Source of the DNA: Desulfosporosinus acidiphilus SJ4 | Lineage (GTDB): Bacteria; Bacillota; Desulfitobacteriia; Desulfitobacteriales; Desulfitobacteriaceae | Reading direction: 5' to 3' | Assembly: GCF_000255115.2 (NCBI RefSeq) | Contig: NC_018068.1 | Coordinates: 1,707,977-1,771,976, forward strand | Length of the DNA: 64,000 bases | In this document: positions 17,565 to 24,785 of the stretch, piece after piece | Layout: every line of letters begins with the position of its first letter | Position numbering within the stretch: position 1 is the stretch's first letter | Notes under the pieces: model-generated | Database searches by the model: none | What the model saw: the letters and a program-made list of their open reading frames with translations, nothing else | Told to the model about the DNA's origin: nothing | Position numbers and translations under genes: made by a program

Positions 17565-17705
17565 TTAGAAGATTACGCCTAAAGCAATAAGAATCAAAAT
17601 TGCAATTGCTATGATTCCAACACCCACGCCTGCTCCAACACCATAAGCAGCGACAGGGGGATGACAACATACTCCGCTCATTCCGCCATAACCCATTCCG
17701 TACAT
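17565..17705 (-). CDS. YjcZ-family small sporulation-type membrane protein (46 aa)
   Basis: GGAGGGATTATT precedes the ATG. The product begins MYGMGYGGMSGVCCHPPVAA, followed by Gly/Val and a single hydrophobic helix (IIAIAILILIALGVIF) at the C-terminus. Gly/Tyr-rich start plus one C-terminal helix is the hallmark of YjcZ-type proteins, which in Bacillus relatives are made during sporulation. Two vicinal cysteines (CC) are present. The next mini gene lies 18 bp upstream on the same strand. Confidence 0.75.
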   Translation of the reverse strand: MYGMGYGGMSGVCCHPPVAAYGVGAGVGVGIIAIAILILIALGVIF

Positions 17706-17723
17706 AATAATCCCTCCAATAAT

Positions 17724-17834
17724 TTAGAATACGATTCCGAGTGCAATCAGAAGCAGAATAATTACAACAACGATAGCAATTCCAGCACCAAAACCTGTGC
17801 CACAAGCACCAGCAACACCTGTACCAAATGCCAT
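17724..17834 (-). CDS. YjcZ-family small membrane protein (36 aa)
   Basis: AAAGGAGGAAATAACA precedes the ATG. The sequence is MAFGTGVAGACGTGFGAGIA followed by a helix IVVVIILLLIALGIVF. Its C-terminus is clearly related to the 46-residue gene downstream (ALGVIF versus ALGIVF) and to the 25-residue gene at 35823-35900 (AMGIVF). It is probably the first gene of the small sporulation cluster. Confidence 0.75.
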   Translation of the reverse strand: MAFGTGVAGACGTGFGAGIAIVVVIILLLIALGIVF

Positions 17835-18280
17835 TGTTATTTCCTCCTTTACCAGATCTGCTACATAATATGTAATAAATGGATATCTTGGAATTTGTCT
17901 TACGAAGGATTACTTTTATTTAAGTTATAACTCACATATTGACACTCCCTAGTTGAGATCTATGTGGCTCCTGACAGAGTTTCGGAAATTCTTACTGAAC
18001 TCGAACGTTATGGTGTGACGATATAGACTATACCCGGATATTACTTAAGTTAAAGATCAAATCAACTTGGAAGTTCAAGAGGAGGGTCAGTTGCCTACCC
18101 CATGAAAAATGCCCCTCTTTTAAGCAAATGCACTCCACTTTAGCAAAAGTGGAGTGCATTGTTAATTTGTATGATTATGGAGTTATTAGACGATACCCTG
18201 TTCGATGATTGATGCGATTAATGGTCTGGATGATAAGCAAGTATCATGGGCAGGCACCGAAAGGCGGCCCGTAAGTGCAG
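17835..18280. other. Intergenic stretch with a gene relic and a 15-bp perfect hairpin
   Basis: At about 17970-18027 a frame reads VAPDRVSEILTELERYGVTI-stop, which looks like the end of a small regulatory or ACT-like domain; no start is present. At 18127-18160, AATGCACTCCACTTT pairs perfectly with AAAGTGGAGTGCATT around AGCA. The hairpin has no good T run on either strand and lies 120 bp past the minus-strand menA stop. It may act as a terminator or be a mobile-element scar. Confidence 0.4.
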
Positions 18281-19198
18281 TTATTTTGTTATAAATAGTC
18301 CCAAACATAATAACAATCCAAAAATAGTATTAGTTTGAGCCGTTACTTTTACATATGGCATCATCTGTATGGGAAGGTTAAGGCCGACAAAACCTTTCAC
18401 CGCTTGGATTGCCTTAGGGATACTCAATAAAACGAGCAGAAGCCAGGGGCTGACTGAACTGCTAAGGACCAACCCGATGACCCAGAGATAAGCAATAGCA
18501 AACATAATTCCTAACCCGAAAACAGCATACTCGTGGCCAAGCAAAATAGCCATGGTTTTTCGTCCTGAAGCCTTATCTCCGTCGAGATCGCGAATGTTAT
18601 TGGCCATATTGATGGCTCCGACTAAAATCCCGGTGGGGACAGAAACGAGGATGCTTTTCCCGTTAACTTGTCCTGTCTGAATGAAAAACGATATGAGGAT
18701 AAAAAAGGTTCCCATGAACAAACCAGAAAAAACCTCACCTAAAGGGGTATATGCTATGGGCAAAGGTCCTCCGGTGTATAGATAGCCAATGAGCATTCCA
18801 GCGAGCCCGATTAAGGCTAACCACCAGCTGCTATTAGCACAGATGTACACGCCTAAAATTATAGATAAGCCGTAGCAAACCAGGGCGAGCAGCATGACAG
18901 TTTTTGGCCGGAATCCTTCTCTAACGATAGCTCCGCCGATACCAATAGAGTCTTGGGTATCCAATCCGCGTTTGAAATCATAGTACTCGTTAAACAAATT
19001 AGTGGCAATTTGGATGAAAAGACAGGCCACAAGCATAGCCAGAAAAAGTAGTAAGTGGACACTTTTATTATGCAGAGACAGAGTCGTACCAATTAGTACG
19101 GGGATGACTGATGCAGTTAACGTATGGGGGCGGGTTATTTTCCATAAAACCTTTGATGTACGACGGTTCTGTGGTACAGAATATTGCAGGTTATTCAT
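18281..19198 (-). CDS. menA: 1,4-dihydroxy-2-naphthoate polyprenyltransferase
   Basis: 305 residues of the UbiA prenyltransferase superfamily with about eight or nine membrane helices. Both aspartate-rich motifs are visible: NLFNEYYDFKRGLDTQD (N/D-x-x-x-D type) and NNIRDLDGDKASGRKT. The start TRPHTLTASVIPVLIGT is typical of MenA. The enzyme attaches the isoprenoid chain to dihydroxynaphthoate in the membrane and makes demethylmenaquinone, the quinone used by the respiratory genes in this window. GAAAGGAGCGTAGGT precedes the ATG. It stands alone; other men genes are outside the window. Confidence 0.9.
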   Translation of the reverse strand: MNNLQYSVPQNRRTSKVLWKITRPHTLTASVIPVLIGTTLSLHNKSVHLLLFLAMLVACLFIQIATNLFNEYYDFKRGLDTQDSIGIGGAIVREGFRPKTVMLLALVCYGLSIILGVYICANSSWWLALIGLAGMLIGYLYTGGPLPIAYTPLGEVFSGLFMGTFFILISFFIQTGQVNGKSILVSVPTGILVGAINMANNIRDLDGDKASGRKTMAILLGHEYAVFGLGIMFAIAYLWVIGLVLSSSVSPWLLLVLLSIPKAIQAVKGFVGLNLPIQMMPYVKVTAQTNTIFGLLLCLGLFITK

Positions 19199-19324
19199 AC
19201 CTACGCTCCTTTCGGGTAAAGATCACTTCGATGGTCTTGTCCGGATAAATAGAATTAGTATGTTTTTATTATGGCACCATAAGAGAGAGAATCCAATAAA
19301 AAATTATCAAACTTAATGCAATGA

Positions 19325-19486
19325 GTATTGAGGCAAACACATGGAGGTGGCGGATTTGGGCAAATTGAAAATGAAATAGCCAAAGAGTGCTTGGGAGCAA
19401 CAATTTTACCTGGTATTGCCCTAAACGGTACATTTTCAGCGGATGAAGTTGCCAATTGGCTTAAGACCTTTGATAGGGTAAACTAA
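19325..19486 (+). pseudogene. 3' remnant of a flavodoxin-like gene
   Basis: A start-less frame reads QTHGGGGFGQIENEIAKECL, then GATILPGIALNGTFSADEVA and ends NWLKTFDRVN-stop. This is the usual flavodoxin C-terminus: a Gly-rich FMN loop, then L-x-G-x-x-x-(N/D)-G and a final amphipathic helix ending in W(L/V). The first ~100 codons are gone. A strong terminator overlaps its stop. Confidence 0.65.
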
Positions 19487-19533
19487 AGAACCCCTTTCGG
19501 TAACGGGTTATTTTATACCGAAAGGGGTTCTTT
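19485..19533 (+). terminator. Strong bidirectional-type hairpin terminator
   Basis: 18-bp perfect stem: AAAGAACCCCTTTCGGTA (19485-19502) with its inverse (19516-19533), 13-nt loop, T-rich on the plus strand. It served the lost flavodoxin gene. Confidence 0.85.
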
Positions 19534-19634
19534 ATCTTTTACGGCGAGAAGACTCTCATTCTCTATAGATGGCGAGATGAATCGCCGCCTCTGAAATTGT
19601 GCAGGTGCATGGATGAATACTTTGTGATGGAATT

Positions 19635-20003
19635 CTAAACTAAACCACCGTTATCTTTAACAAATTGGATGGCCCTATCAAATTTCGATTCATCAACAAT
19701 AGCAGCAACAAGTACATCCCGGCCGGATACAGAATCTTGACCTCCGTCACTCATCCCACTGGCGCTGACATCCGCAGAAGCTAATACTCCGGTATCCCGA
19801 TCTGAACTTGCCCCTAAAATTAATGCCGCTTGGCTGGGTTGATCACCGGTTGTAGGATCATTGATGAAATCAGCGCTGCCGTGCGGATATTTACTAAACC
19901 GGTCTACCTGGATATCGGTTACTCCTAAACCTTTAATTTGTTCGGCAGCTTTTTTAGCCTCTTCCGAAGTTTTAAAAAAGGCAAGAATGTTTTTTTCAGT
20001 CAT
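19635..20003 (-). CDS. General stress protein 17M-like (YflT domain) protein
   Basis: 122 residues. The N-terminus MTEKNILAFFKTSEEAKKAA and IKGLGVTDIQVDRFSKYP match the YflT/GSP17M stress domain, followed by a polar Gly/Ser/Asp-rich middle (SGMSDGGQDSVSG) and a second short strand-helix RDVLVAAIVDESKFDRAIQ. Probably a cytoplasmic protein of general stress; molecular role unknown. AAAGGAGGAATAAGT is an ideal ribosome binding site. Confidence 0.75.
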   Translation of the reverse strand: MTEKNILAFFKTSEEAKKAAEQIKGLGVTDIQVDRFSKYPHGSADFINDPTTGDQPSQAALILGASSDRDTGVLASADVSASGMSDGGQDSVSGRDVLVAAIVDESKFDRAIQFVKDNGGLV

Positions 20004-20230
20004 ACTTATTCCTCCTTTGACATCTGTTTTAAAGTTTCCAGCAATCTTATATTCTATTCTTTAATTCTTTACCACCGAATGTCAGCCTGCGCTGTCGTGT
20101 GTCGATAGCTGATTATACTTATGCTTGGGAAACTCGGGAAGGACAGGAAGAATAAAGTATGTATTTTTGGGTCGCAAAGCGTTTTTGGAATGATGCCTGA
20201 GGGGCTATCGCCGCACTGATCGGAAACTAA

Positions 20231-20257
20231 GCCAACCTATCAAAATCGGAGGTTGGC
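20231..20257 (-). terminator. Hairpin downstream of the metallo-hydrolase gene
   Basis: GCCAACCT (20231-20238) pairs with AGGTTGGC (20250-20257). On the minus strand it is followed by TTAGTTTCC, a weak T tract, 26 bp after the stop of the hydrolase gene. Confidence 0.5.
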
Positions 20258-20282
20258 TCAGTGGAGGTTTAGGGTGAACAAT

Positions 20283-21086
20283 TTATTCGTAAAATTCAGG
20301 GGCTTTTTTCATAGTATTAAAAAATTCCATATCATGAGAAAACATGACCTTCGCATTATATTTCTTGGCGTAACTTCGAACTTTTTCGATAGATTTGAAG
20401 AATGCTATGCTGTCATAGACAATGCCGGAAGCTTTGGCAGGAGGTCCATAATTCCGCCGGTCATACAAAGCATCTTGAGGGAAAATGAGAGTTCCTTCCT
20501 TTTCCAGATGAACTATCAATCCTAATATCCCAGGCGTATGTCCCGGCAGTGAAATTAGTTCGACTCCAGGGACCAACTCGAAATCATCTTCAACGAGATG
20601 ATATTGTTTTACCGGTACTTCCAGATCGGCTTTTACATAGGCCCCGTGGGCCGCAGGGTCTTGGCTTAAATGGACCAGTGTTTGGCCATACACAAAATCC
20701 TGACGGTGAACATAGACGTTTGCATGCTTAAATAAGTGCATATTCCCGGCATGATCAAGATGGAGATGAGAAACGACGACTGTTTTAATATCTTCGGGCC
20801 TGGTTCCCGTCAAGGCAAGTTGCTTAACAAAGTCCTGCGATTTTTCAGCAAAGAACGGAAAAACACTGGCCAGACCGGTAGGCCAATACCCATTCATGGC
20901 ATCAGGGTGGCATCCTAAGTCGTACAAGATCTTACCTTGCGGATGATCAATTAAAACGGCGTAAACAGGTATTTTGATCCAATTGACCTGAGGAGTTTTA
21001 TTACTTAAAGAACCGAGAACCGTTTGAGCAACCATCCAATTCTCATCGCATTCTAACCATCCGGTATTAAGAACGTAAACTTTCAT
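20283..21086 (-). CDS. Metallo-beta-lactamase-fold hydrolase, N-acyl-homoserine-lactonase-like
   Basis: 267 residues. Zinc motif SHLHLDHAGN (HxHxDH) lies at ~107-116. Further metal ligands are the His in SLPGHTPG and the late His in MFSHDMEFF, with Asp in FPQDALYDRRN. The layout, including the start MKVYVLNTGW and LIDHPQGKILYDLGCHPDA, is that of the AHL-lactonase (AiiA) branch of the fold. Quorum quenching is possible but not shown, since many relatives are generic lactonases. ATG 21086 is chosen over the upstream ATG because GGAGGATGAAAAG leads to it. Confidence 0.82.
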   Translation of the reverse strand: MKVYVLNTGWLECDENWMVAQTVLGSLSNKTPQVNWIKIPVYAVLIDHPQGKILYDLGCHPDAMNGYWPTGLASVFPFFAEKSQDFVKQLALTGTRPEDIKTVVVSHLHLDHAGNMHLFKHANVYVHRQDFVYGQTLVHLSQDPAAHGAYVKADLEVPVKQYHLVEDDFELVPGVELISLPGHTPGILGLIVHLEKEGTLIFPQDALYDRRNYGPPAKASGIVYDSIAFFKSIEKVRSYAKKYNAKVMFSHDMEFFNTMKKAPEFYE

Positions 21087-21218
21087 CTTTTCATCCTCCA
21101 ATTCTAATAAATTAAGGAGTCTCCGCTCAGTACTTATAAAATAGGCTAAATATTCCCTCCTTGTCCAATAATTTGATTAAATATATTTCTTAAGTTTTAA
21201 CTGATTGCAAGAAATATG

Positions 21219-21312
21219 CCAATGAACTTGTTCAGTCCGAGCTGAATCTCGGATCTTCGGCGGACTCAACTTCTATCGAAGAAATCGAAGGAGTAATTCC
21301 TAGTTATAGAAA
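21219..21312 (+). repeat. Dispersed repeat R2, copy A
   Basis: From GAATCTCGGATCTTCGG to TAGTTATAGAAAGACAT this sequence aligns with 27808-27925 (AATCTCGG.CTT.GG, GAAGAAAT...AAGGAGTAA, (C/A)TTATAGAA). The best frame reads SIEEIEGVIPSYRK, parallel to TEEIKGVTPTYRS in copy B, but no start codon is present. It lies in the leader region of the sigma-54 activator gene. Confidence 0.55.
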
Positions 21313-21448
21313 GACATATATTTACAGAAATAATTGAAAATTAAGTAAACTTAGATTAAAATTATACGTAGTAAGCCATTGAACACTAAAGTATTGGTGC
21401 AAAAGCATAGCTGGTTGCACCATTCATATTGATATAGGAGGGATTGCC

Positions 21449-22885
21449 TTGCCACAAGAAAGTATTAGGGATAGTCTCAGTAATAACGTGGTTGTGTTTC
21501 CCTTGCGGTCTACTGAAAAACGTTTTGCTGTTACTGAAGGTTCGGCAGTACCGAAATACAAAGGGGATTATTCAACATTTAAGGATGGGCTGGAAGGTTT
21601 TCAGCACAATGATAAGATTGGAATCTATATAACGGACGGACAAGGATATACCTTAGGCGTTAATAGTACATATGAGAAATTAACGGGAATAAAGATAACA
21701 GAAATACAAGGCAAACACATGAGCAAACTTGTCAAAGATGGTTTATTTGACCGCTCGGTAACCTTAATGGTACTTCAATCCGGTAAAGCAGAGACCATAA
21801 GTCAGCAGATTATAAGAACGAATCAGATGGTCTGTGCAACAGGTAACCCTATTTTCAATGATTTCGGTGAAATTATTAACGTAATGACAACGGTTCGTCC
21901 TTTGGGAAAGGGCATAATTCAATCAGAAAATTATGATCCCTGCCTTATCGAAGGAGTTGGATCAGTAATAGCCCAAAGCCAAATAATGCGGGATTTGTTG
22001 AAAAAAGCCATTCATTTAGCTAATTTTGAATCAAATATTTTAATTGAAGGCCCTACCGGAGCCGGAAAAGAAGTAATAGCTAAGACCTTGCATTATTCAG
22101 GTTTGCGAAAAAACGGTCCTTTCATTAAGGTTAATATGTCTGCTTTGCCGGAAGATTTAGTTGAGTCGGAGCTATTTGGTTACGAAGGCGGAGCCTTTAC
22201 AGGAGCGAAAAAGCAGGGTAAAGAAGGTCTCATAAAAGCTGCACATCACGGAACATTGTTTTTAGACGAAATTGGGGAGATGCCTAAAAACTTGCAAGTT
22301 AAGCTCCTTAGGGTGTTACAGGAACGGGAATTAACCCCTTTAGGGTCTACTCGTCCCATTCCTGTGGATTGCCGGGTAATCGCAGCAACAAACAGAAATT
22401 TGCAGCAGTCTGTTAGGGAAGGGACATTTCGTGAGGATCTCTTTTACCGGCTAAATGTGATTTATTTACGAATTCCGGGATTGAGCGAACGACCGGAGGA
22501 TGTTATAGCGTTAGCAACCCATTTCGTTTCTGAAATGGGAAATCGGTTAAAGGTATCAAAGACTCTGACAAATTCAGCTTTAAGAGCCTTAACTAGTTAT
22601 TCATGGCCTGGGAATGTGCGTGAACTTCAGAACCTAATTGAGCGTCTGATCGTTTTGCATCCTGGCAACCTTATTTCAGAAACACACATTTCAGAGTTTT
22701 TGGGAATTAATCTTGATAGAATGTCGTTGACAACCTTAATGGAAAGAAGTGTTGTCAATCTGGAACGAAAACTCATTTTAGAGGCTATTAAAGCGGCTAA
22801 CGGGGATAAAGCGGAGGCAGCTAAGGCCCTAGGAATTCATCGCACGACTCTTTCTCGAAAAATGCAACGATATGGTTTGTTATAG
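21449..22885 (+). CDS. Sigma-54-dependent enhancer-binding transcriptional activator
   Basis: 478 residues. An N-terminal PAS domain (~50-150, IYITDGQGYTLGVNSTYEKL) is a ligand or redox sensor. The AAA+ domain (~170-395) has Walker A EGPTGAGKE, the sigma-54 contact loop GGAFTGAKKQ, Walker B GTLFLDEIGEM and SWPGNVRELQNL. A C-terminal Fis-type helix-turn-helix (~435-475) ends HRTTLSRKMQRYGLL. It should activate RNA polymerase-sigma54 at the promoter at 23289 from two palindromes at 22992-23035, and so control 4-hydroxybutyrate use (inference from context). TTG 21449 is preceded by ATAGGAGGGA. Confidence 0.93.
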   Translation: MPQESIRDSLSNNVVVFPLRSTEKRFAVTEGSAVPKYKGDYSTFKDGLEGFQHNDKIGIYITDGQGYTLGVNSTYEKLTGIKITEIQGKHMSKLVKDGLFDRSVTLMVLQSGKAETISQQIIRTNQMVCATGNPIFNDFGEIINVMTTVRPLGKGIIQSENYDPCLIEGVGSVIAQSQIMRDLLKKAIHLANFESNILIEGPTGAGKEVIAKTLHYSGLRKNGPFIKVNMSALPEDLVESELFGYEGGAFTGAKKQGKEGLIKAAHHGTLFLDEIGEMPKNLQVKLLRVLQERELTPLGSTRPIPVDCRVIAATNRNLQQSVREGTFREDLFYRLNVIYLRIPGLSERPEDVIALATHFVSEMGNRLKVSKTLTNSALRALTSYSWPGNVRELQNLIERLIVLHPGNLISETHISEFLGINLDRMSLTTLMERSVVNLERKLILEAIKAANGDKAEAAKALGIHRTTLSRKMQRYGLL

Positions 22886-22907
22886 GAAACAGTTTATATA
22901 AAAAAGC

Positions 22908-22933
22908 AAATCCGCTGAAAGGCGGATTTTTTT
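22908..22933 (+). terminator. Rho-independent terminator of the activator gene
   Basis: AAATCCGC pairs with GCGGATTT around a short loop, followed by T7, 23 bp after the stop. The convergent 139-codon minus-strand frame over 22894-23313 is not a gene. Confidence 0.85.
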
Positions 22934-22991
22934 ACTATTAGACATCCGTGCCGTTCAGCGGCATCACTGATGAATGAAAATTGCTCAGAGT

Positions 22992-23035
22992 GTGCAAAGC
23001 TGCACTCATGATAAGTAAAGTGTGCAACTTTGCAC
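22992..23035 (+). promoter_or_regulatory. Two palindromic enhancer-type activator sites
   Basis: GTGCAAAGCTGCAC (22992-23005) and GTGCAACTTTGCAC (23022-23035) share GTGCA-N4-TGCAC. The second is a perfect palindrome. The centres are 30 bp apart, about three helical turns, and about 270 bp upstream of the -24/-12 promoter. This is the layout of upstream activating sites for a sigma-54 activator, most simply the one encoded just upstream. Confidence 0.65.
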
Positions 23036-23104
23036 GGATTTTCAGCTTGTACTATCAGATAATATAAACTTCGGTTGTTATGTTCCTCTGGGTAAGTGAA
23101 ATTT

Positions 23105-23283
23105 AACAGCCGCCGGTCAAGACGATAAGCGGACGAGCTTATCGCCACACTGAGACTCATGACGCATACTCCCGCAGTGTGGATTGACCGAGTGTCTCTG
23201 GAGCCAAGGATGGCGAGAAGAGACCGCTGGTCATGGACGACCGAGTGTCTCTGGAGCCAAGGATGGCGAGAAGAGACCGCTGG
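23105..23283 (-). repeat. Dispersed repeat R1, copy A, with three-way-junction folding potential and a 45-bp tandem duplication
   Basis: CGGTCAA (23114-23120) pairs with TTGACCG (23184-23190) and encloses two perfect hairpins: CGATAAGC/GCTTATCG (23123-23144) and CCACACTG/CAGTGTGG (23145-23182). The adjacent 45-bp unit starting GACCGAGTGTCTCTGG occurs at 23186-23230 and again at 23239-23283. The minus strand of this region aligns over ~120 bp with 61697-61822. It lies between the activator sites and the sigma-54 promoter. Confidence 0.65.
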
Positions 23284-23288
23284 CCTGG

Positions 23289-23304
23289 TGGCACGGTTTA
23301 TGCA
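23289..23304 (+). promoter_or_regulatory. Sigma-54 (-24/-12) promoter
   Basis: TGGCAC-N5-ATGCA matches the consensus TGGCAC-N5-TTGCA at all but one position, with GG and GC at the correct 10-bp spacing. It lies 110 bp before the CoA-transferase start. A full sigma-54 activator gene precedes it. Confidence 0.8.
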
Positions 23305-23414
23305 ATAAATCAAATAAGAAAGTTTAAGTCAAACCGGTTTAAGACGGGAGGCTCTTAATGCGAATTAAGTGTAATTTCATTGGCAGCAGATAAACCGGAG
23401 ATTGGAGGGTATTC

Positions 23415-24713
23415 ATGAAATGGCAGACAGTTTACGACGGGAGAATCAAGGAGGCGGCTGAAGCTGTCCGTATTATCAAATCAGGTCAAAGAGTGGTTAT
23501 AGGTCATGCCTGTGGTGAACCACAGGCCCTTGTGGAAGCTATGGCAGAAAGAAAAAGTGAACTTCAATCGGTGGAAATCGTTCACATGGTGGCTATGGGG
23601 AAAGCCTCGTATTGCCTCCCGGAGATGGAGGGGCATTTTCGGCATAATTCCTTGTTTGTGGGAGGGACCTCTCGCAAAGCAGTTAATGAAGGACGAGCTG
23701 ATTTTACCCCAGTATTTTTTTCCGAAATACCGTCACTGTTTAGAGATGGATACCTTCCGCCGGATGTAGCTTTAGTTCAGATGTCACCGCCCGATCAAAG
23801 CGGCTTTTGCAGTCTAGGTGTTTCCGTAGATTATACCCTGCAAGCGCTTCGTTCGGCCCATACAGTTATTGCCCAAGTTAATCATTTCATGCCCAGAACA
23901 TTGGGGGATTCCTTTGTCCATGTCAGCGAATTGGACATTATTGTGCCTTTTGACGAGCCGCTGATAGAATTACCAAAGCCTCAAATTAGCCAAGTCGAAG
24001 AAAACATCGGCCGGTTTGTAGCCGGATTAGTGCCGGACGGAGCAACGTTACAATTAGGGATCGGTGCTATACCGGATGCAGTTTTGCGTTTTTTGACAAA
24101 CAAGAATGATTTAGGTATTCACAGTGAAATGTTTTCCGATGGAGTAGTGAATTTGTATGAGATGGGGGTTATTAACAACAAGGCCAAAACACTTCACCCG
24201 GGAAAAATGCTGGCTACTTTTCTCATGGGGACTCGAGTCTTATATGATTTTGTGAATGATAATCCTGTGGTTGAAATGCATTCCGTAGATTATACAAATA
24301 ATCCCTATATCATTGGCCGGAATGAGCGGCTTACGTCGATTAATTCTGCTCTTCAGGTTGATCTCTGCGGTCAGGTCTGCGCAGATTCTATCGGTTATCG
24401 TCAATACAGCGCAGTAGGAGGACAGGTTGACTTTGTCAGGGGAGCACGATTGTCATGTGGAGGGAAATCCATCATCGCTTTACCATCAACCGCTGCAAAT
24501 GGTAAGATCTCCAGAATCGCTATTCATCTGGATGAAGGGGCAGCCGTGACGACCAGTCGGAATGATGTGGATTACATCGTCACTGAATACGGAATTGCGA
24601 GCCTAAGAGGAAAAACAATTCGTGAAAGGGCTAACGCTTTAATTGAGATTGCACATCCCCAATTCCATGAGGAGCTGAAAGTCCAGGCTAAGAAAAATGG
24701 CATCCCTCTCTAG
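23415..24713 (+). CDS. abfT: 4-hydroxybutyrate CoA-transferase
   Basis: 432 residues, full length for the Cat1/Cat2/AbfT class of family I CoA-transferases. Recognisable segments are IKSGQRVVIGHACGEPQ at the N-terminus, the GIGAIPDAVLRFL loop at ~215-228, HSEMFSDGVV, and VTEYGIASLRGKTIRERA near ~395-412. The enzyme moves CoA from acetyl-CoA (or similar) to 4-hydroxybutyrate in the cytoplasm. GATTGGAGGG precedes the ATG. It is followed 72 bp later by the dehydratase that uses its product, which supports the specific assignment over acetate or succinate CoA-transferases. It is expected to be under sigma-54 control. Confidence 0.87.
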   Translation: MKWQTVYDGRIKEAAEAVRIIKSGQRVVIGHACGEPQALVEAMAERKSELQSVEIVHMVAMGKASYCLPEMEGHFRHNSLFVGGTSRKAVNEGRADFTPVFFSEIPSLFRDGYLPPDVALVQMSPPDQSGFCSLGVSVDYTLQALRSAHTVIAQVNHFMPRTLGDSFVHVSELDIIVPFDEPLIELPKPQISQVEENIGRFVAGLVPDGATLQLGIGAIPDAVLRFLTNKNDLGIHSEMFSDGVVNLYEMGVINNKAKTLHPGKMLATFLMGTRVLYDFVNDNPVVEMHSVDYTNNPYIIGRNERLTSINSALQVDLCGQVCADSIGYRQYSAVGGQVDFVRGARLSCGGKSIIALPSTAANGKISRIAIHLDEGAAVTTSRNDVDYIVTEYGIASLRGKTIRERANALIEIAHPQFHEELKVQAKKNGIPL

Positions 24714-24785
24714 AAACTGGCGATTTCAATTTTCCAAAATATCACGCTCGTTAAGTATGAATTATTATAAAAGGAGGAGTTTTTT

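Noticed and set aside
22894-23313. 139-codon minus-strand ORF after the sigma-54 activator
   Set aside because: It spans the activator terminator, the palindromic sites and the tandem repeat, has no ribosome binding site and reads as low-quality protein; the open frame comes from the repeat element.
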